Notes: generated by a model not told the origin, from the letters alone. Shown: positions 33,422 to 42,660, counted from the first letter of the stretch. The stretch is DNA of 50,377 nucleotides from Stenotrophomonas terrae (GCF_001431465.1 NZ_LDJJ01000063.1:1-50377); one strand, 5' to 3'. Made by a program: numbers and translations.

Positions 33422-36103
33422 TTACAGCTTCTGCAGTTGTGCGCGGGCCTGGGCGGCGCCGCTGCCTTGCGGCTGCAGCTCCAGGTAGGTGCTGTAGGCC
33501 TGCTTGGCCCTGGGTTTGTCGCCGGCGTTGAAGTAGGCGTCGCCCAGATTCAGATAGGCCACCGCGCGCGAGGGATCGATCTTCAAGGTGTTCTCCAGCC
33601 AACGCGCGGCTTCGGCATAGCGCTGTTGGCGGTAGTAGACGAAACCGAGATTGTTGGCGGCCTGGGCAAAATCGGGGCGCAGCTTCAGCGCCTCGGTGAA
33701 CTGCACGGCAGCCTCGTCGTAGCGCTTCTCGCGGTAGAGCTGCAGGCCACGGTCGTTTGCCTGCTGCGCGCGCTGACGGTCCGAGGTCGGTACCGCCGCC
33801 GGCACCACCAGCGTGCTTTTGCCACCTTGCAGGTCGGCCACGGTCACCGGTGCCTCGGCCTTGCCGGCGGGCTTGGCGTCCTGCGCGGCGGCATCGACGC
33901 GACTATTGAGGGCGATGGCATCGGCTGAAAGCTGGTCACTGCCGGCATTGAGGTATTCCTGGCTGTCCGGCACCTGGAACACGAACTCGCCGCCCTGCGA
34001 ACCAGGCAGGCTGCCGAAGGCCGGGGTTTGCCGCGATACCGCCGACACCGCAGGCGCCACATAGGCGGCCAACTCGGTGCCGGTGATCAGGCCATCGCCA
34101 TTGAGGTCGCCCTTGCCGGCCAGCGCCTGCAGCAGCACCCAGGTGAACACCGAATGTCCGTTCGGGCCGCTGTCGGCGACCTGCTGGTCGGCGCCACCGG
34201 CGGTCAGCATCTGCCGCGCGCTGCGGCGCGCGTTCTCGCGCAGGAACGAAGAAGAACCGCTGCCTCGGGTCAGGCCCAGCCCGCTGTAACAGGCGTCCAT
34301 CACGAACAGCACGTGCTTGGCCTGCATGCTCTCGGCGATGTTCTGGATATCGGTCATCGCGATCGCATCGGTGGCGAATTCGTTGGGGTCCGAATCCACC
34401 GGAATGATGTAGCCAAGATCACGCCCGGAAGCGAGCTGGCGGGTGGCGCCATGGCCGGCGAAGAACACGAACACGCGGTCGTTCTTGCCGGTGCGTTCAT
34501 CGGCCAAACGGTCGTGGAAGGCGGCCAGGATGTTGTTGCGGGTGGCCTGCTGGTTCTTCAGCACGATCACCTGCGAGGACGGAAAGCCAAACTGGCCGGT
34601 CAGCGTATCGGCGATGGACTGCGCATCGCGGCCGGCATACTCCAGCTTCGGCCATTTGGCGTACTCATCGATGCCAATGACAATCGCCCAGGATTTCTCA
34701 TAGCCGGTGGTTACCGTGGCATCGGCCACCGCGCCCTTGCGCGCACGGCTGACGCTGAAATCGCGGCCATTCCAACCGGCAAACTGGTAGCCATCGGCGA
34801 TCAGCTTGTCGAGGATCTGCGGCAGCGCCTTCACCGCGCGGTCGTGGATGTCATGGAACAGGATGATGCCGCGCTGTTCCTTCTGTACCTGGTCGACCAC
34901 GCGCTGCACGATGGATTCGGGCACAGGGTCGGCCCAGTCCATCGAGTCGATGTTCCACATGATGGATTTCAGGCCGGCTTCGTTGAGCAGCTGCAGGCCT
35001 TCAGCATTGCGTGCGCCATACGGGAAGCGGAACAGCGGTGCGCGCTTGCTGTCCACACCCTTGAGCAGGGTATCGGTGTCGAGCACCTGCTGGCGCAGCG
35101 CATCGCCACTGGTGCGCGAGAGCTGGGCGTGGGTCAGGCTGTGGTTGCCCACCGCATAGCCGTGTTCCATCAGGTTGCGGCTGATGCCGGCCATCGGCCC
35201 CAGCTTGACCTTGCCATCGGCTTCAATCGCGCCCAGGTTGCGGCCCACTTCGAAGAACACGCCCGGCACGTCGTAGCGCTGCAGGATGGCGACGATTTCA
35301 TCGGTATAGGCCTTGTGCGGGCCGTCGTCGAAGGTCAGCACCACGGTCTTGGCCGGCAGGTCGCGGCCGAAGATTTCGCGGTCGCTGTCCTGCATCGACA
35401 TCGGATAGGGCTCGATCACGCCGAAGTCGCGCAGGATCGCCTCGCGCTTGTACAAGGTGTTGAGGTGGGCGACATAGTCGTCCCACTTCTCGCGCTTGAG
35501 TTCGATCGCACGGGTGCGTTCGAAGCGGCTGAAGATGCGGGTCAATTCCTGGTTGTAGTTGCGCTCGATCTCATCCAGCGCCTCCAGGTCTTCGCCGATG
35601 CGCTGGTGCAGCTTCACCGCCGGCAGCGAGGAATCCGCACCGACACGCTGATGCAGCTCACGCAGTATTTCGCGGAAGGCCAGGCGGTCGGCGTCGTAGA
35701 GTTCGGGCGAGGATTCGATGTAATCCAGCACCGTGCCCAGCGTGGCAAAGCGCTGCGGGTTGGGATCGCGCAACAACGCATCGAACTGCGCGGCGATGGC
35801 CTGGCGCTGCTCCAGTCCGTCATGGAACAGCTGCTGGCCGATGCGGCTGGAAGTCTGCCGGTCGGCTGGCGATTGCTGTGCTTCGTCGGCGAGCAATACG
35901 ACGATGCGGCGGTGCCCGTCCAGTTGTTTCTGCAGTGCGGTCAACAACGGTGCGGCTGCAGGGTTTGCCGCAGCGGCGGCCTGCGCACTGGCTTGGGTCG
36001 GCGTCGCGGTGCCGGTTTCGTTCTGCTTGGAACAGCCTGCAACCGTCAGTGCGGCAAGCAACAAGGCAGGCAAGGTCAGGCGACGCGACAACGAACGGGG
36101 CAT
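33422..36103 (-). CDS. Lipoprotein: polysaccharide deacetylase + caspase + EF-hand + TPR
   Basis: The 893-residue product (ATG at 36103) has the following layout. Residues 1-24 are a lipoprotein signal with LTVAGC; Ser at +2 predicts outer-membrane sorting. Residues 50-250 are a helical, charged region. Residues 251-450 are a complete NodB deacetylase domain: TFDDGP (257-262), HSLTH (321-325), RFPYG (359-363), DSMDW (386-390), LFHDIH (415-420). Residues 467-700 are a caspase-type (C14) domain with His 551 in FAGHG and Cys 605 in DACYSG. An exact EF-hand-type loop DLNGDGLITGTE lies at 666-677. Residues 775-885 hold about three TPR repeats. All catalytic residues look intact, so both enzymes are probably active in the periplasm. 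I know no described function for this combination. It is followed 3 bases later by mnmE. Confidence 0.92.
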   Translation of the reverse strand: MPRSLSRRLTLPALLLAALTVAGCSKQNETGTATPTQASAQAAAAANPAAAPLLTALQKQLDGHRRIVVLLADEAQQSPADRQTSSRIGQQLFHDGLEQRQAIAAQFDALLRDPNPQRFATLGTVLDYIESSPELYDADRLAFREILRELHQRVGADSSLPAVKLHQRIGEDLEALDEIERNYNQELTRIFSRFERTRAIELKREKWDDYVAHLNTLYKREAILRDFGVIEPYPMSMQDSDREIFGRDLPAKTVVLTFDDGPHKAYTDEIVAILQRYDVPGVFFEVGRNLGAIEADGKVKLGPMAGISRNLMEHGYAVGNHSLTHAQLSRTSGDALRQQVLDTDTLLKGVDSKRAPLFRFPYGARNAEGLQLLNEAGLKSIMWNIDSMDWADPVPESIVQRVVDQVQKEQRGIILFHDIHDRAVKALPQILDKLIADGYQFAGWNGRDFSVSRARKGAVADATVTTGYEKSWAIVIGIDEYAKWPKLEYAGRDAQSIADTLTGQFGFPSSQVIVLKNQQATRNNILAAFHDRLADERTGKNDRVFVFFAGHGATRQLASGRDLGYIIPVDSDPNEFATDAIAMTDIQNIAESMQAKHVLFVMDACYSGLGLTRGSGSSSFLRENARRSARQMLTAGGADQQVADSGPNGHSVFTWVLLQALAGKGDLNGDGLITGTELAAYVAPAVSAVSRQTPAFGSLPGSQGGEFVFQVPDSQEYLNAGSDQLSADAIALNSRVDAAAQDAKPAGKAEAPVTVADLQGGKSTLVVPAAVPTSDRQRAQQANDRGLQLYREKRYDEAAVQFTEALKLRPDFAQAANNLGFVYYRQQRYAEAARWLENTLKIDPSRAVAYLNLGDAYFNAGDKPRAKQAYSTYLELQPQGSGAAQARAQLQKL

Positions 36104-36202
36104 GGCAGGCTCGGGATGAAAGGGTGCAGCAGATCTGGCGATTCTAACGCCACCGGCGAACAAGCCGGTTTGTTGCGCAATGCGGCCAACGTTGTGGGAG
36201 CT

Positions 36203-36299
36203 GTGGGAGCGGCGTCAGCCGCGAAGCACGCACAGCATCGGATTGCACAGGTGCCAAGGATTTCAGCAACGTCAGCTTCGCGGCTGACGCCGCTCCCAC
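36203..36299. repeat. GTGGGAGCGG-type paired palindromic repeat
   Basis: Arms GTGGGAGCGGCGTCAGCCGC and its inverse (ending GCGGCTGACGCCGCTCCCAC) enclose about 50 bases. Same family as 15023-15117 and 36428-36524. It lies upstream of the caspase-domain lipoprotein gene, so that gene's promoter must lie in or near the repeats. Confidence 0.85.
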
Positions 36300-36324
36300 A
36301 AACAGCCGGTCGGCGTAGTGCGAC

Positions 36325-36423
36325 GTAGCCCGGGTAAGCACAGCGCACCCGGGGCTGTTGGCGCAGAGCAGGAAGATTCGCTGGCTTCCCATTTCCCGGG
36401 TGCGCTGCGCTTACCCGGGCTAC
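36325..36423. repeat. GTAG-ended palindromic repeat, second copy
   Basis: Arms at 36325-36354 and 36394-36423 are near-perfect inverted copies starting GTAGCCCGGGTAAGC. Same family as 202-300. Confidence 0.85.
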
Positions 36424-36427
36424 GTTT

Positions 36428-36524
36428 GTGGGAGCGGCATCAGCCGCGAAGCCGACGTAGCATCAGATCGCATGGGTTCCCAGGGTTCCAGCAATGTCAG
36501 CTTCGCGGCTGATGCCGCTCCCAC
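36428..36524. repeat. GTGGGAGCGG-type paired palindromic repeat, third copy
   Basis: Inverted arms starting GTGGGAGCGGCATCAGCCGC and ending GCTGATGCCGCTCCCAC. Together the three repeats fill most of the 504 bases between yidC and the lipoprotein gene; nothing else is evident there except the yidC terminator. Confidence 0.85.
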
Positions 36525-36579
36525 AAACAGCTGAGCAGCTGAACCGCCGTTCGGCCTGCAGGAGCTTCCCCCACATGCG

Positions 36580-36605
36580 AAAAGCCCGCCTTGCGGCGGG
36601 CTTTT
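36580..36605 (-). terminator. Terminator of the rpmH-rnpA-yidC unit
   Basis: AAAGCCCGCC / GGCGGGCTTT stem with TTGC loop; read on the minus strand it is followed by a T run, just after the yidC stop. Confidence 0.85.
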
Positions 36606-36607
36606 GC

Positions 36608-38317
36608 TTACTTGGCTTCGATCACCTTGCTCGGCGCATCTTCGCCGTGCTTCTTGATCATCCACCACTGCTGCAGCAGGCTCAGGCCGCCGTTGACCAC
36701 CCAGTACAGGACCAGGCCGGACGGCATGAAGGCCATCATCACGCCGAACACCAGCGGCATGAACTGCATCATCTTCTGCTGCATCGGGTCCATGCCCACA
36801 GCCGGGGTCAGCTTCTGGGTGAACCACATCACCGCGATGTTGATGATCGGCAGGATGAAGTACGGGTCACGTGCGGTCAGATCCTGGATCCAGCCCAGCC
36901 ACGGCGCCTGACGCAGTTCCACCGACTCCACCAGCACCCAGTACAGGGCGAAGAAGATCGGCATCTGGATCAGCAGCGGCAGGCAGCCACCCAGCGGATT
37001 GATCTTCTCCTTCTTGTACAGCTCCATCATTGCCGTCTGGAACTTCTGCTTGTCGTCGCCGTAGCGTTCCTTCAGCTGCGCGATGCGCGGCTGGAACTTG
37101 CGCATCTTGGCCTGCGACTTGAACTGCGCATTGGCCAGCGGGAACAGCGCCATCTTCAGCAGGATCACCAGACCGATGATGGCCCAGCCCCAGTTGCCGA
37201 CCAGCTTGTGCACCTGGTTCATCACCCAGAACAAGCCCTGGCCGATGATGGCCATGATCGAGAAGCGGCTGTAATCGACCACGCGGTCCAGGCCCTTCAC
37301 GTCTTCCTTGGCGATCTGGTTGACCAGCTTCGGGCCCACCCACAGGCGCGCCTCGGTGCTGACCTTCTGGCCCGGGGCCACGGTGAAGCCCGGGCCGCGC
37401 GCTTCGATCACGTTGCGCGGGCCGTTCTGCGATAGCAGGTACAGCGAGGACTGATCAGCCTGCGGAATCCAGGCGGTGAAGAAATGGTGCTGCAGCATCG
37501 CCACCCAGCCACCACTGATGGTCTGGTTGATCGGGCCGTCTTCCAGGTAATCCTTGAACGCACGACGCTGGTAGCCATCGGCCGGGCTGAACCAGGTGGC
37601 GCCATTGAAGCTGAAGGAATCCGGGTTGGTCATGCCCTTGGTGATCACCGGCGGCACGCGGTCGAGCTTGCGGAACACATAGCCCTGCCACGGCGCGGTG
37701 CCGGTATTGACCACTTCGTCCTTCACGCTGACGGCGTAATCGCCGCGCTTGAAGGTATAGGTGCGGTGGATGCTGACGCCGTTCGGGCCGTTCCAGACGA
37801 ACGGCACCTGCACTTCATCCTGGCCTTCCGCCAGGGCAACGGCGGTGACACCGGCGGCCGGCTGGAAACCATTGGCGCCGGGGACCGGCGAGTTGTTCTG
37901 GCTGGCCCAACCGGCGGTGGCGCTGTACGGGTGCGCCTTGTCTTCGGTGAGCAGCTGCACCGGCGGGCTGCCGGCGGCCTTGGTCTGCGGGAACTGCAGC
38001 AGATCGGCGTCGAGCACGCTGCGGCCGTCCAGCACCAGCTTCAATACGTCGGTGGTGACGGTGACGCGCTGTGCGCTGGTCGCCGCTTCCATGCCTGGTG
38101 CGGCAGCGGCAACTGGCGGCTGGCCCGGCACAGTGGCCTGCGGCACTTCAGCGGTGCCCGGAGCGGCCAGATCGGCGTCATTGGCGCCGGGTACGGCTTG
38201 CTGGGTGGTGGCTACGGTCGCCGGATCCGGTGCGGCCTTTTCGCGACCCCATTCCATCCACAGCAGCACGGCTACCATCAGCCAGGCAAAAATCAGGAAT
38301 ACACGGGTCTGGTTCAT
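36608..38317 (-). CDS. yidC: YidC membrane protein insertase
   Basis: YidC inserts and folds proteins in the inner membrane, alone or with SecYEG. The 569-residue product has the N-terminal helix [21 protein letters not shown] large periplasmic domain follows to about residue 350 with an Ala/Pro-rich lead. The conserved C-terminal five-helix core starts near [19 protein letters not shown] and includes [21 protein letters not shown] and [21 protein letters not shown] short charged tail ends in [11 protein letters not shown]. The start codon overlaps the rnpA stop (TGATG). The small gene yidD, often between rnpA and yidC, is absent. Confidence 0.97.
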   Translation of the reverse strand: MNQTRVFLIFAWLMVAVLLWMEWGREKAAPDPATVATTQQAVPGANDADLAAPGTAEVPQATVPGQPPVAAAAPGMEAATSAQRVTVTTDVLKLVLDGRSVLDADLLQFPQTKAAGSPPVQLLTEDKAHPYSATAGWASQNNSPVPGANGFQPAAGVTAVALAEGQDEVQVPFVWNGPNGVSIHRTYTFKRGDYAVSVKDEVVNTGTAPWQGYVFRKLDRVPPVITKGMTNPDSFSFNGATWFSPADGYQRRAFKDYLEDGPINQTISGGWVAMLQHHFFTAWIPQADQSSLYLLSQNGPRNVIEARGPGFTVAPGQKVSTEARLWVGPKLVNQIAKEDVKGLDRVVDYSRFSIMAIIGQGLFWVMNQVHKLVGNWGWAIIGLVILLKMALFPLANAQFKSQAKMRKFQPRIAQLKERYGDDKQKFQTAMMELYKKEKINPLGGCLPLLIQMPIFFALYWVLVESVELRQAPWLGWIQDLTARDPYFILPIINIAVMWFTQKLTPAVGMDPMQQKMMQFMPLVFGVMMAFMPSGLVLYWVVNGGLSLLQQWWMIKKHGEDAPSKVIEAK

Positions 38318-38778
38318 CAGCAGGCAGGCTCGGCTCGACCGGAGGAGGTGTCCGGTACGTTCAAAGGAAGAGGGGCATCAACGCCCTCGCGCGGCGGCAT
38401 TGTGCCGCCCGCAGCCACAGGGGGCAATGCGCCGGCACGGCGCAGCAGGCGCTCGAACGCCTCACGGATCTGTTGATTGCTGGCGGTCTTGGCCGCCGAG
38501 CGGGCAACGATGACGTAATCGCCACCGCTCAGGCACGACCGTAGGTGGCGTGTTGCATCCCGCAACACACGCTTGATACGGTTACGACCGACCGCACGCG
38601 TATCCACTTTGCGTGACACAGCCAGACCTAGTCGAGCGGGGCTATCCCCTTTCAACCAGTGGAGTGTCATCAAAGGATCGGATACACGGCGGGCGCCGTT
38701 GAAGACCGTTGTATATTCGGCACGCGTACGAACCCGCGCAGAGCGAGGAAATCGCTTGCGCGGGCAGGTACTGATCAC
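38317..38778 (-). CDS. rnpA: RnpA, protein subunit of ribonuclease P
   Basis: RnpA assists the RNase P RNA in removing 5' leaders of precursor tRNAs. The core motif is visible as [21 protein letters not shown] followed by DYVIVAR. The start is uncertain. A GTG at 38778 gives 153 residues beginning [16 protein letters not shown], which suits the family; an in-frame TTG at 38820 overlapping the rpmH stop would add 14 residues. The C-terminus has a Pro/Ala-rich extension of about 40 residues ([15 protein letters not shown]) that is common in Xanthomonadaceae. It is translationally coupled to yidC by a TGATG overlap. Confidence 0.92.
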   Translation of the reverse strand: MISTCPRKRFPRSARVRTRAEYTTVFNGARRVSDPLMTLHWLKGDSPARLGLAVSRKVDTRAVGRNRIKRVLRDATRHLRSCLSGGDYVIVARSAAKTASNQQIREAFERLLRRAGALPPVAAGGTMPPREGVDAPLPLNVPDTSSGRAEPAC

Positions 38779-38816
38779 GATCGGTGTTGCGATTGCCGCT
38801 TCACGCGGCAACGCAA

Positions 38817-38957
38817 TCAAGCGCTGAGGACTTTGCGGCCCTTGGCGCGGCGACGCGACAGGATCTTGCGGCCGTCGGCGGTCTTCATACGAGCACGGAA
38901 ACCGTGATCGCGCTTGCGCTTGAGGTTGCTGGGCTGGAACGTGCGCTTGGTGGCCAT
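38817..38957 (-). CDS. rpmH: RpmH, 50S ribosomal protein L34
   Basis: The 46-residue basic protein reads [19 protein letters not shown] at its start and ends GRKVLSA. The motif KRTFQPS with RxHGFRARM is diagnostic of bacterial L34. It is the first gene of the leftward rpmH-rnpA-yidC unit and lies opposite dnaA, the usual arrangement at the chromosomal origin. Confidence 0.96.
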   Translation of the reverse strand: MATKRTFQPSNLKRKRDHGFRARMKTADGRKILSRRRAKGRKVLSA

Positions 38958-39040
38958 TGGGGCACCTGTATGAAGTGGACGGAAAGAACCGGAAATTCTA
39001 TAGACCCTAACGGGGCCTCGTCAAGTCTTGGCTGACAAAG

Positions 39041-39085
39041 CTATCCACAGGCCGGTGTACATCTTGTGGATGAGCCTGTGAATAA
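39041..39085. promoter_or_regulatory. Three near-consensus DnaA boxes between rpmH and dnaA
   Basis: CTATCCACA (39041-39049), TGTGGATGA (39065-39073) and TGTGAATAA (39077-39085) each differ from the consensus TTATCCACA or its complement by one base. They lie about 125-170 bases before dnaA, suited to DnaA self-regulation of its promoter. Confidence 0.65.
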
Positions 39086-39209
39086 ATCCGGGACAAGCAT
39101 TCCCGCATCGGGCCTGCGGTGGTAGTCTGGGCCATCCACTTTCCCCCTTCCGGCCTGTGGCCCGGCGGCTTTCTGCGCCCGGCTGACAAGCCTTTGACGA
39201 CTATTGCTG

Positions 39210-40538
39210 ATGGATGCCTGGACACGTTGTCTCGAACGTCTGGAGGCGGAATTCCCGCCCGAAGATGTCCACACCTGGTTGAAGCCACTACAGGCTGACC
39301 AACGCGCTGACAGCCTTGTGCTGTACGCGCCAAATGCGTTTATTGTCGACCAAGTGCGCGAACGTTACCTGCCGCGCATCGGCGAACTATTGACCCACTT
39401 TGCCGGTTTCGGTGAGGTGATCCTGGAAATCGGCTCGCGTCCGCGGGCGCCGGAACCGGCTCCGCTGCTCGCCCCGACGGCCAGTTTTGTGCCGGCCGCG
39501 CCGGTGGTGCCGTTCAACGGCAACCTCGACGCGCACTACACCTTCACCAATTTCGTCGAAGGCCGCAGCAATCAGCTGGGCCTGGCGGCCGCATTCCAGG
39601 CCGCGCAGAAACCGGGCGATCGTGCGCACAACCCGCTGCTGCTGTACGGCGGCACCGGTCTGGGTAAAACCCACCTGATGCTGGCCGCCGGCAATGCCAT
39701 GCGCCAGGCCAATCCAGCGGCAAAGGTGCTGTATCTGCGTTCGGAACAGTTCTTCAGCGCGATGATCCGTGCGCTGCAGGAAAAGTCCATGGACCAGTTC
39801 AAGCGCCAGTTCCAGCAGGTCGATGCGCTGCTGATCGACGACATCCAGTTCTTCGCCGGCAAGGACCGCACCCAGGAAGAGTTTTTCCACACCTTCAACG
39901 CCTTGTTCGACGGCAAGCAGCAGATCATCCTGACCTGCGACCGCTACCCGCGCGAAGTGGAAGGTCTGGAAGCACGCCTGAAGTCGCGTCTGGCCTGGGG
40001 TTTGTCGGTGGCCATCGAGCCGCCGGATTTTGAAACCCGTGCCGCCATCGTGCTGGCCAAGGCCCGCGAACGCGGCGCCGACATCCCGGACGACGTGGCG
40101 TTCCTGATCGCCAAGAAGATGCGCTCCAACGTGCGTGATCTGGAAGGTGCACTCAATACGCTGACCGCCCGCGCCAATTTCACCGGCCGCGCGATCACCA
40201 CCGAGTTTGCCCAGGAAACCCTGCGCGATCTGCTGCGTGCCCAGCAGCAGGCGATCAGCATTCCCAACATCCAGAAAACGGTTGCCGACTATTACGGGCT
40301 GCAGATCAAGGATCTGTTGTCCAAGCGCCGCACCCGTTCGCTGGCCCGTCCCCGCCAGGTGGCGATGGCGCTGACCAAAGAGCTGACCGAACACAGCCTG
40401 CCGGAAATCGGCGATGCGTTTGCCGGCCGCGACCACACCACGGTGCTGCACGCCTGCCGCCAGATCCGGACCCTGATGGAAACCGACGGCAAGTTGCGCG
40501 AGGACTGGGAAAAGCTCATCCGCAAGCTCAGCGAGTAA
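39210..40538 (+). CDS. dnaA: DnaA, chromosomal replication initiator
   Basis: DnaA binds DnaA boxes and melts the origin. The ATG at 39210 gives 442 residues beginning [20 protein letters not shown], the length and N-terminus I know from Xanthomonas DnaA; an upstream in-frame TTG is not needed. Domain III has Walker [10 protein letters not shown] near residue 148 and Walker [20 protein letters not shown]. The C-terminal DNA-binding domain contains [36 protein letters not shown] in outline, with the box-reading motif DHTTV. It is followed by the probable origin. Confidence 0.98.
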   Translation: MDAWTRCLERLEAEFPPEDVHTWLKPLQADQRADSLVLYAPNAFIVDQVRERYLPRIGELLTHFAGFGEVILEIGSRPRAPEPAPLLAPTASFVPAAPVVPFNGNLDAHYTFTNFVEGRSNQLGLAAAFQAAQKPGDRAHNPLLLYGGTGLGKTHLMLAAGNAMRQANPAAKVLYLRSEQFFSAMIRALQEKSMDQFKRQFQQVDALLIDDIQFFAGKDRTQEEFFHTFNALFDGKQQIILTCDRYPREVEGLEARLKSRLAWGLSVAIEPPDFETRAAIVLAKARERGADIPDDVAFLIAKKMRSNVRDLEGALNTLTARANFTGRAITTEFAQETLRDLLRAQQQAISIPNIQKTVADYYGLQIKDLLSKRRTRSLARPRQVAMALTKELTEHSLPEIGDAFAGRDHTTVLHACRQIRTLMETDGKLREDWEKLIRKLSE

Positions 40539-40906
40539 GCGCAGCAACATCACCTCAGGAGGCTCTCGTCGGCAATTTGGGCGGGAAATCCATCGGGAAA
40601 TCGGCGGGGTGGTGAGAAGTTGAGCGAATCATGCACCGACGCCACAGCGGCGTCATCGCACAAAACGGTGCATGATTCGGGGGCAGGCGTTGGAGAAGTT
40701 GTGGATAAAATTGACTTGCAAAAGCACGGCAAATTTATCCACAGCTTCACCCACCAGCTCAGTGCCAGTAATACACGGGTTTCAACGCAAATAAACCCAT
40801 ATAAAACAAACACTTGGGTGTGTTTTAAACCAAATCTGGCTCTACCAGCACCACCAAGCTTTTGATTTAATCCACATCTTTTAAAAGCATAGGGGCACGA
40901 AACCAC
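40539..40906. other. Probable oriC (dnaA-dnaN intergenic region)
   Basis: The 368 bases hold two perfect DnaA boxes in opposite orientation (TGTGGATAA 40700-40708, TTATCCACA 40735-40743) and one with a single mismatch (TAATCCACA 40868-40876). An AT-rich segment of about 130 bases lies from 40755 with small inverted repeats (GGGTTT / AAACCC and AAACAC / GTGTTT), suitable as an unwinding element. A nested hairpin lies at 40625-40679. Position next to dnaA at the divergence of leftward and rightward genes fits the origin. Strand exchange point was not tested. Confidence 0.75.
40625..40679. repeat. Nested inverted repeat in the oriC region
   Basis: Outer arms CGAATCATGCACCG (40625-40638) and CGGTGCATGATTCG (40666-40679) are perfect over 14 bp. 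Inside, GACGCC (40638-40643) pairs with GGCGTC (40649-40654). No T run follows, so it does not look like a standard terminator. Confidence 0.85.
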
Positions 40907-42007
40907 ATGCGTTTCACACTGCAGCGCGAAGCCTTTCTCAAGCCGTTGGCCCAGGTCGTCAACGTGGTTGAACGCCGCCAGACTCTGCCGGTTCTGGCTA
41001 ATTTCCTCGTCCAGGTTCAAGGCGGCCAGCTTTCGCTGACCGGTACCGACCTCGAAGTGGAAATGGTCTCCCGCATCGCGGTCGAAGATGCCCAGGACGG
41101 CGAAACCACGATTCCGGCGCGTAAATTGTTCGAAATCATCCGTGCCCTGCCTGATGGCAGCCGCATCACGGTTTCGCAGACCGGTGACAAGATCACCGTC
41201 CAGGCTGGCCGCAGCCGTTTCACCCTGGCCACCCTGCCCGCCAACGACTTCCCGTCGGTGGACGAAGTTGAAGCCACCGAGCGCGTCGTCGTGCCGGAAG
41301 CGGCGTTGAAGGAACTGATCGAACGCACTGCTTTCGCCATGGCGCAGCAGGATGTTCGCTACTACCTCAACGGTCTGCTGTTCGACCTGCGCGACAGCAT
41401 CCTGCGTTGCGTGGCCACCGACGGCCACCGCCTGGCACTGTGCGAAACCGCACTGGAAAACGATAACGGCGCAAAGCGTCAGATCATCGTGCCGCGCAAG
41501 GGCGTTACCGAACTGCAGCGTCTGCTGGAAGGCGGCGAGCGTGAGGTTGAGCTGGAAGTTGGCCGCAGCCACGTGCGCATGAAGCGCGACGATGTCACCT
41601 TCACCTCGAAGCTGATCGACGGCCGTTTCCCGGATTACGAAGCGGTGATCCCGATCGGTGCCGACCGCGAAGTGAAGGTCGAGCGTGAAACCCTGCGTGC
41701 CTCGCTGCAGCGTGCGGCCATTCTCTCCAACGAGAAGTACCGCGGCGTTCGCGTCGAAGTCACCCCGGGCCAGCTGAAAATCAGCGCGCACAACCCGGAG
41801 CAGGAAGAGGCACAGGAAGAAATCGAAGCCGATACCGTGGTCAGCGACCTAGCCATCGGCTTCAACGTGAACTACCTGCTCGACGCCCTGTCGGCGCTGC
41901 GCGATGAGCACGTTGTCATCCAGCTGCGCGATTCCAACTCCTCGGCACTGGTGCGTGAAGCCAGCAGCGAGAAGTCGCGCCACGTGGTGATGCCGCTGCG
42001 TCTCTGA
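40907..42007 (+). CDS. dnaN: DnaN, DNA polymerase III sliding clamp
   Basis: The beta clamp encircles DNA and tethers DNA polymerase III. The 366-residue product (the usual length, E. coli 366) begins MRFTLQREAFLKPLAQVVNV and has the LPVLANFLVQ segment. It contains CVATDGHRLALCE in domain II and ends in the family tail VVMPLRL. AGGGG lies 11 bases before the ATG. A ParB-type site begins 8 bases after the stop, followed by a strong terminator. This implies dnaN is transcribed separately from recF. Confidence 0.98.
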   Translation: MRFTLQREAFLKPLAQVVNVVERRQTLPVLANFLVQVQGGQLSLTGTDLEVEMVSRIAVEDAQDGETTIPARKLFEIIRALPDGSRITVSQTGDKITVQAGRSRFTLATLPANDFPSVDEVEATERVVVPEAALKELIERTAFAMAQQDVRYYLNGLLFDLRDSILRCVATDGHRLALCETALENDNGAKRQIIVPRKGVTELQRLLEGGEREVELEVGRSHVRMKRDDVTFTSKLIDGRFPDYEAVIPIGADREVKVERETLRASLQRAAILSNEKYRGVRVEVTPGQLKISAHNPEQEEAQEEIEADTVVSDLAIGFNVNYLLDALSALRDEHVVIQLRDSNSSALVREASSEKSRHVVMPLRL

Positions 42008-42014
42008 CCTGCAG

Positions 42015-42028
42015 GTTCCACGTGGAAC
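42015..42028. promoter_or_regulatory. ParB-type (parS) site 1
   Basis: Perfect palindrome GTTCCACGTGGAAC, the form of chromosomal parS known from Pseudomonas, 7 bases after the dnaN stop. ParB binds such sites to organise and segregate the origin region. Confidence 0.85.
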
Positions 42029-42034
42029 ACGAAG

Positions 42035-42063
42035 AAGCCCGGCTTGATGCCGGGCTTTTTTTT
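42035..42063 (+). terminator. Terminator of dnaN
   Basis: AAGCCCGGC / GCCGGGCTT stem with TTGAT loop followed by a run of T to 42063. Confidence 0.92.
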
Positions 42064-42088
42064 GCCTGAATTCCGGGATCCAACCCAG

Positions 42089-42102
42089 GTTCCACGTGGA
42101 AC
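42089..42102. promoter_or_regulatory. ParB-type (parS) site 2
   Basis: Second perfect GTTCCACGTGGAAC, 74 bases from site 1, on the far side of the dnaN terminator. Confidence 0.85.
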
Positions 42103-42646
42103 AGCGCGATCTCAATCGCTGATTCGCTGGATTCTGGATGTTTTCCGCGGCCTGGGCTGCTGGAAATTCGCCGAGCAATGCCGGACCCGGCCGATTCCCC
42201 TTCTCCAGCCGAACCGGCGAATTGAGGGGAGATCCTCAGTGCGGGGCATTGATCTGGACAGCACATCTGCCGATTGCCGGAGCAAGTTGGCTTTTACGAT
42301 TCAGCGCTCTACGCGTAGGCGGTGACACTCCCGCTACGTTCTGGCTTGGCTGAGCCAAAGACTCCAGGACTGGCCAGCGGCTTCGATGCCTGGATCCAAG
42401 TCCCCTACCCCATTGCTGTCGCAGTAGATCGGCAAGATCTACCGATGACTGCACGCAGTTCCTGCAGTGTGGCTATCCGCGCGGTAGCAGCCGCTTGGAT
42501 TCACTGAAGCTTTCCCGATGTGCCCAACTGCCGCTAGGCCAACGTCTGGGCAAGGGACCTTTCCGAGCTTTCCATGCGCCCCTGATTTCTTGAAATCCGC
42601 GCGCACTTCCCGGCGAGAGGTAATCAGATTTCAAGAAATCTGCCGC

Positions 42647-42660
42647 TGTTCCACGTGCCG
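42647..42660. promoter_or_regulatory. Degenerate ParB-type half site
   Basis: TGTTCCACGTGCCG keeps the left half and centre of the parS palindrome but not the right half. It follows palindrome copy 2 by 4 bases. Confidence 0.5.

Noticed and set aside
34028..36328. Plus-strand open frame of 766 codons
   Set aside because: Opposite the caspase-deacetylase gene, whose catalytic motifs prove the real frame.
40625..40679. Nested hairpin as the dnaA terminator
   Set aside because: No T tract follows on either strand; kept as an unexplained structure instead.
42138..42353. Small frames in the dnaN-recF spacer
   Set aside because: Short, without ribosome site or motif, and running through palindromes and ParB-type sites.
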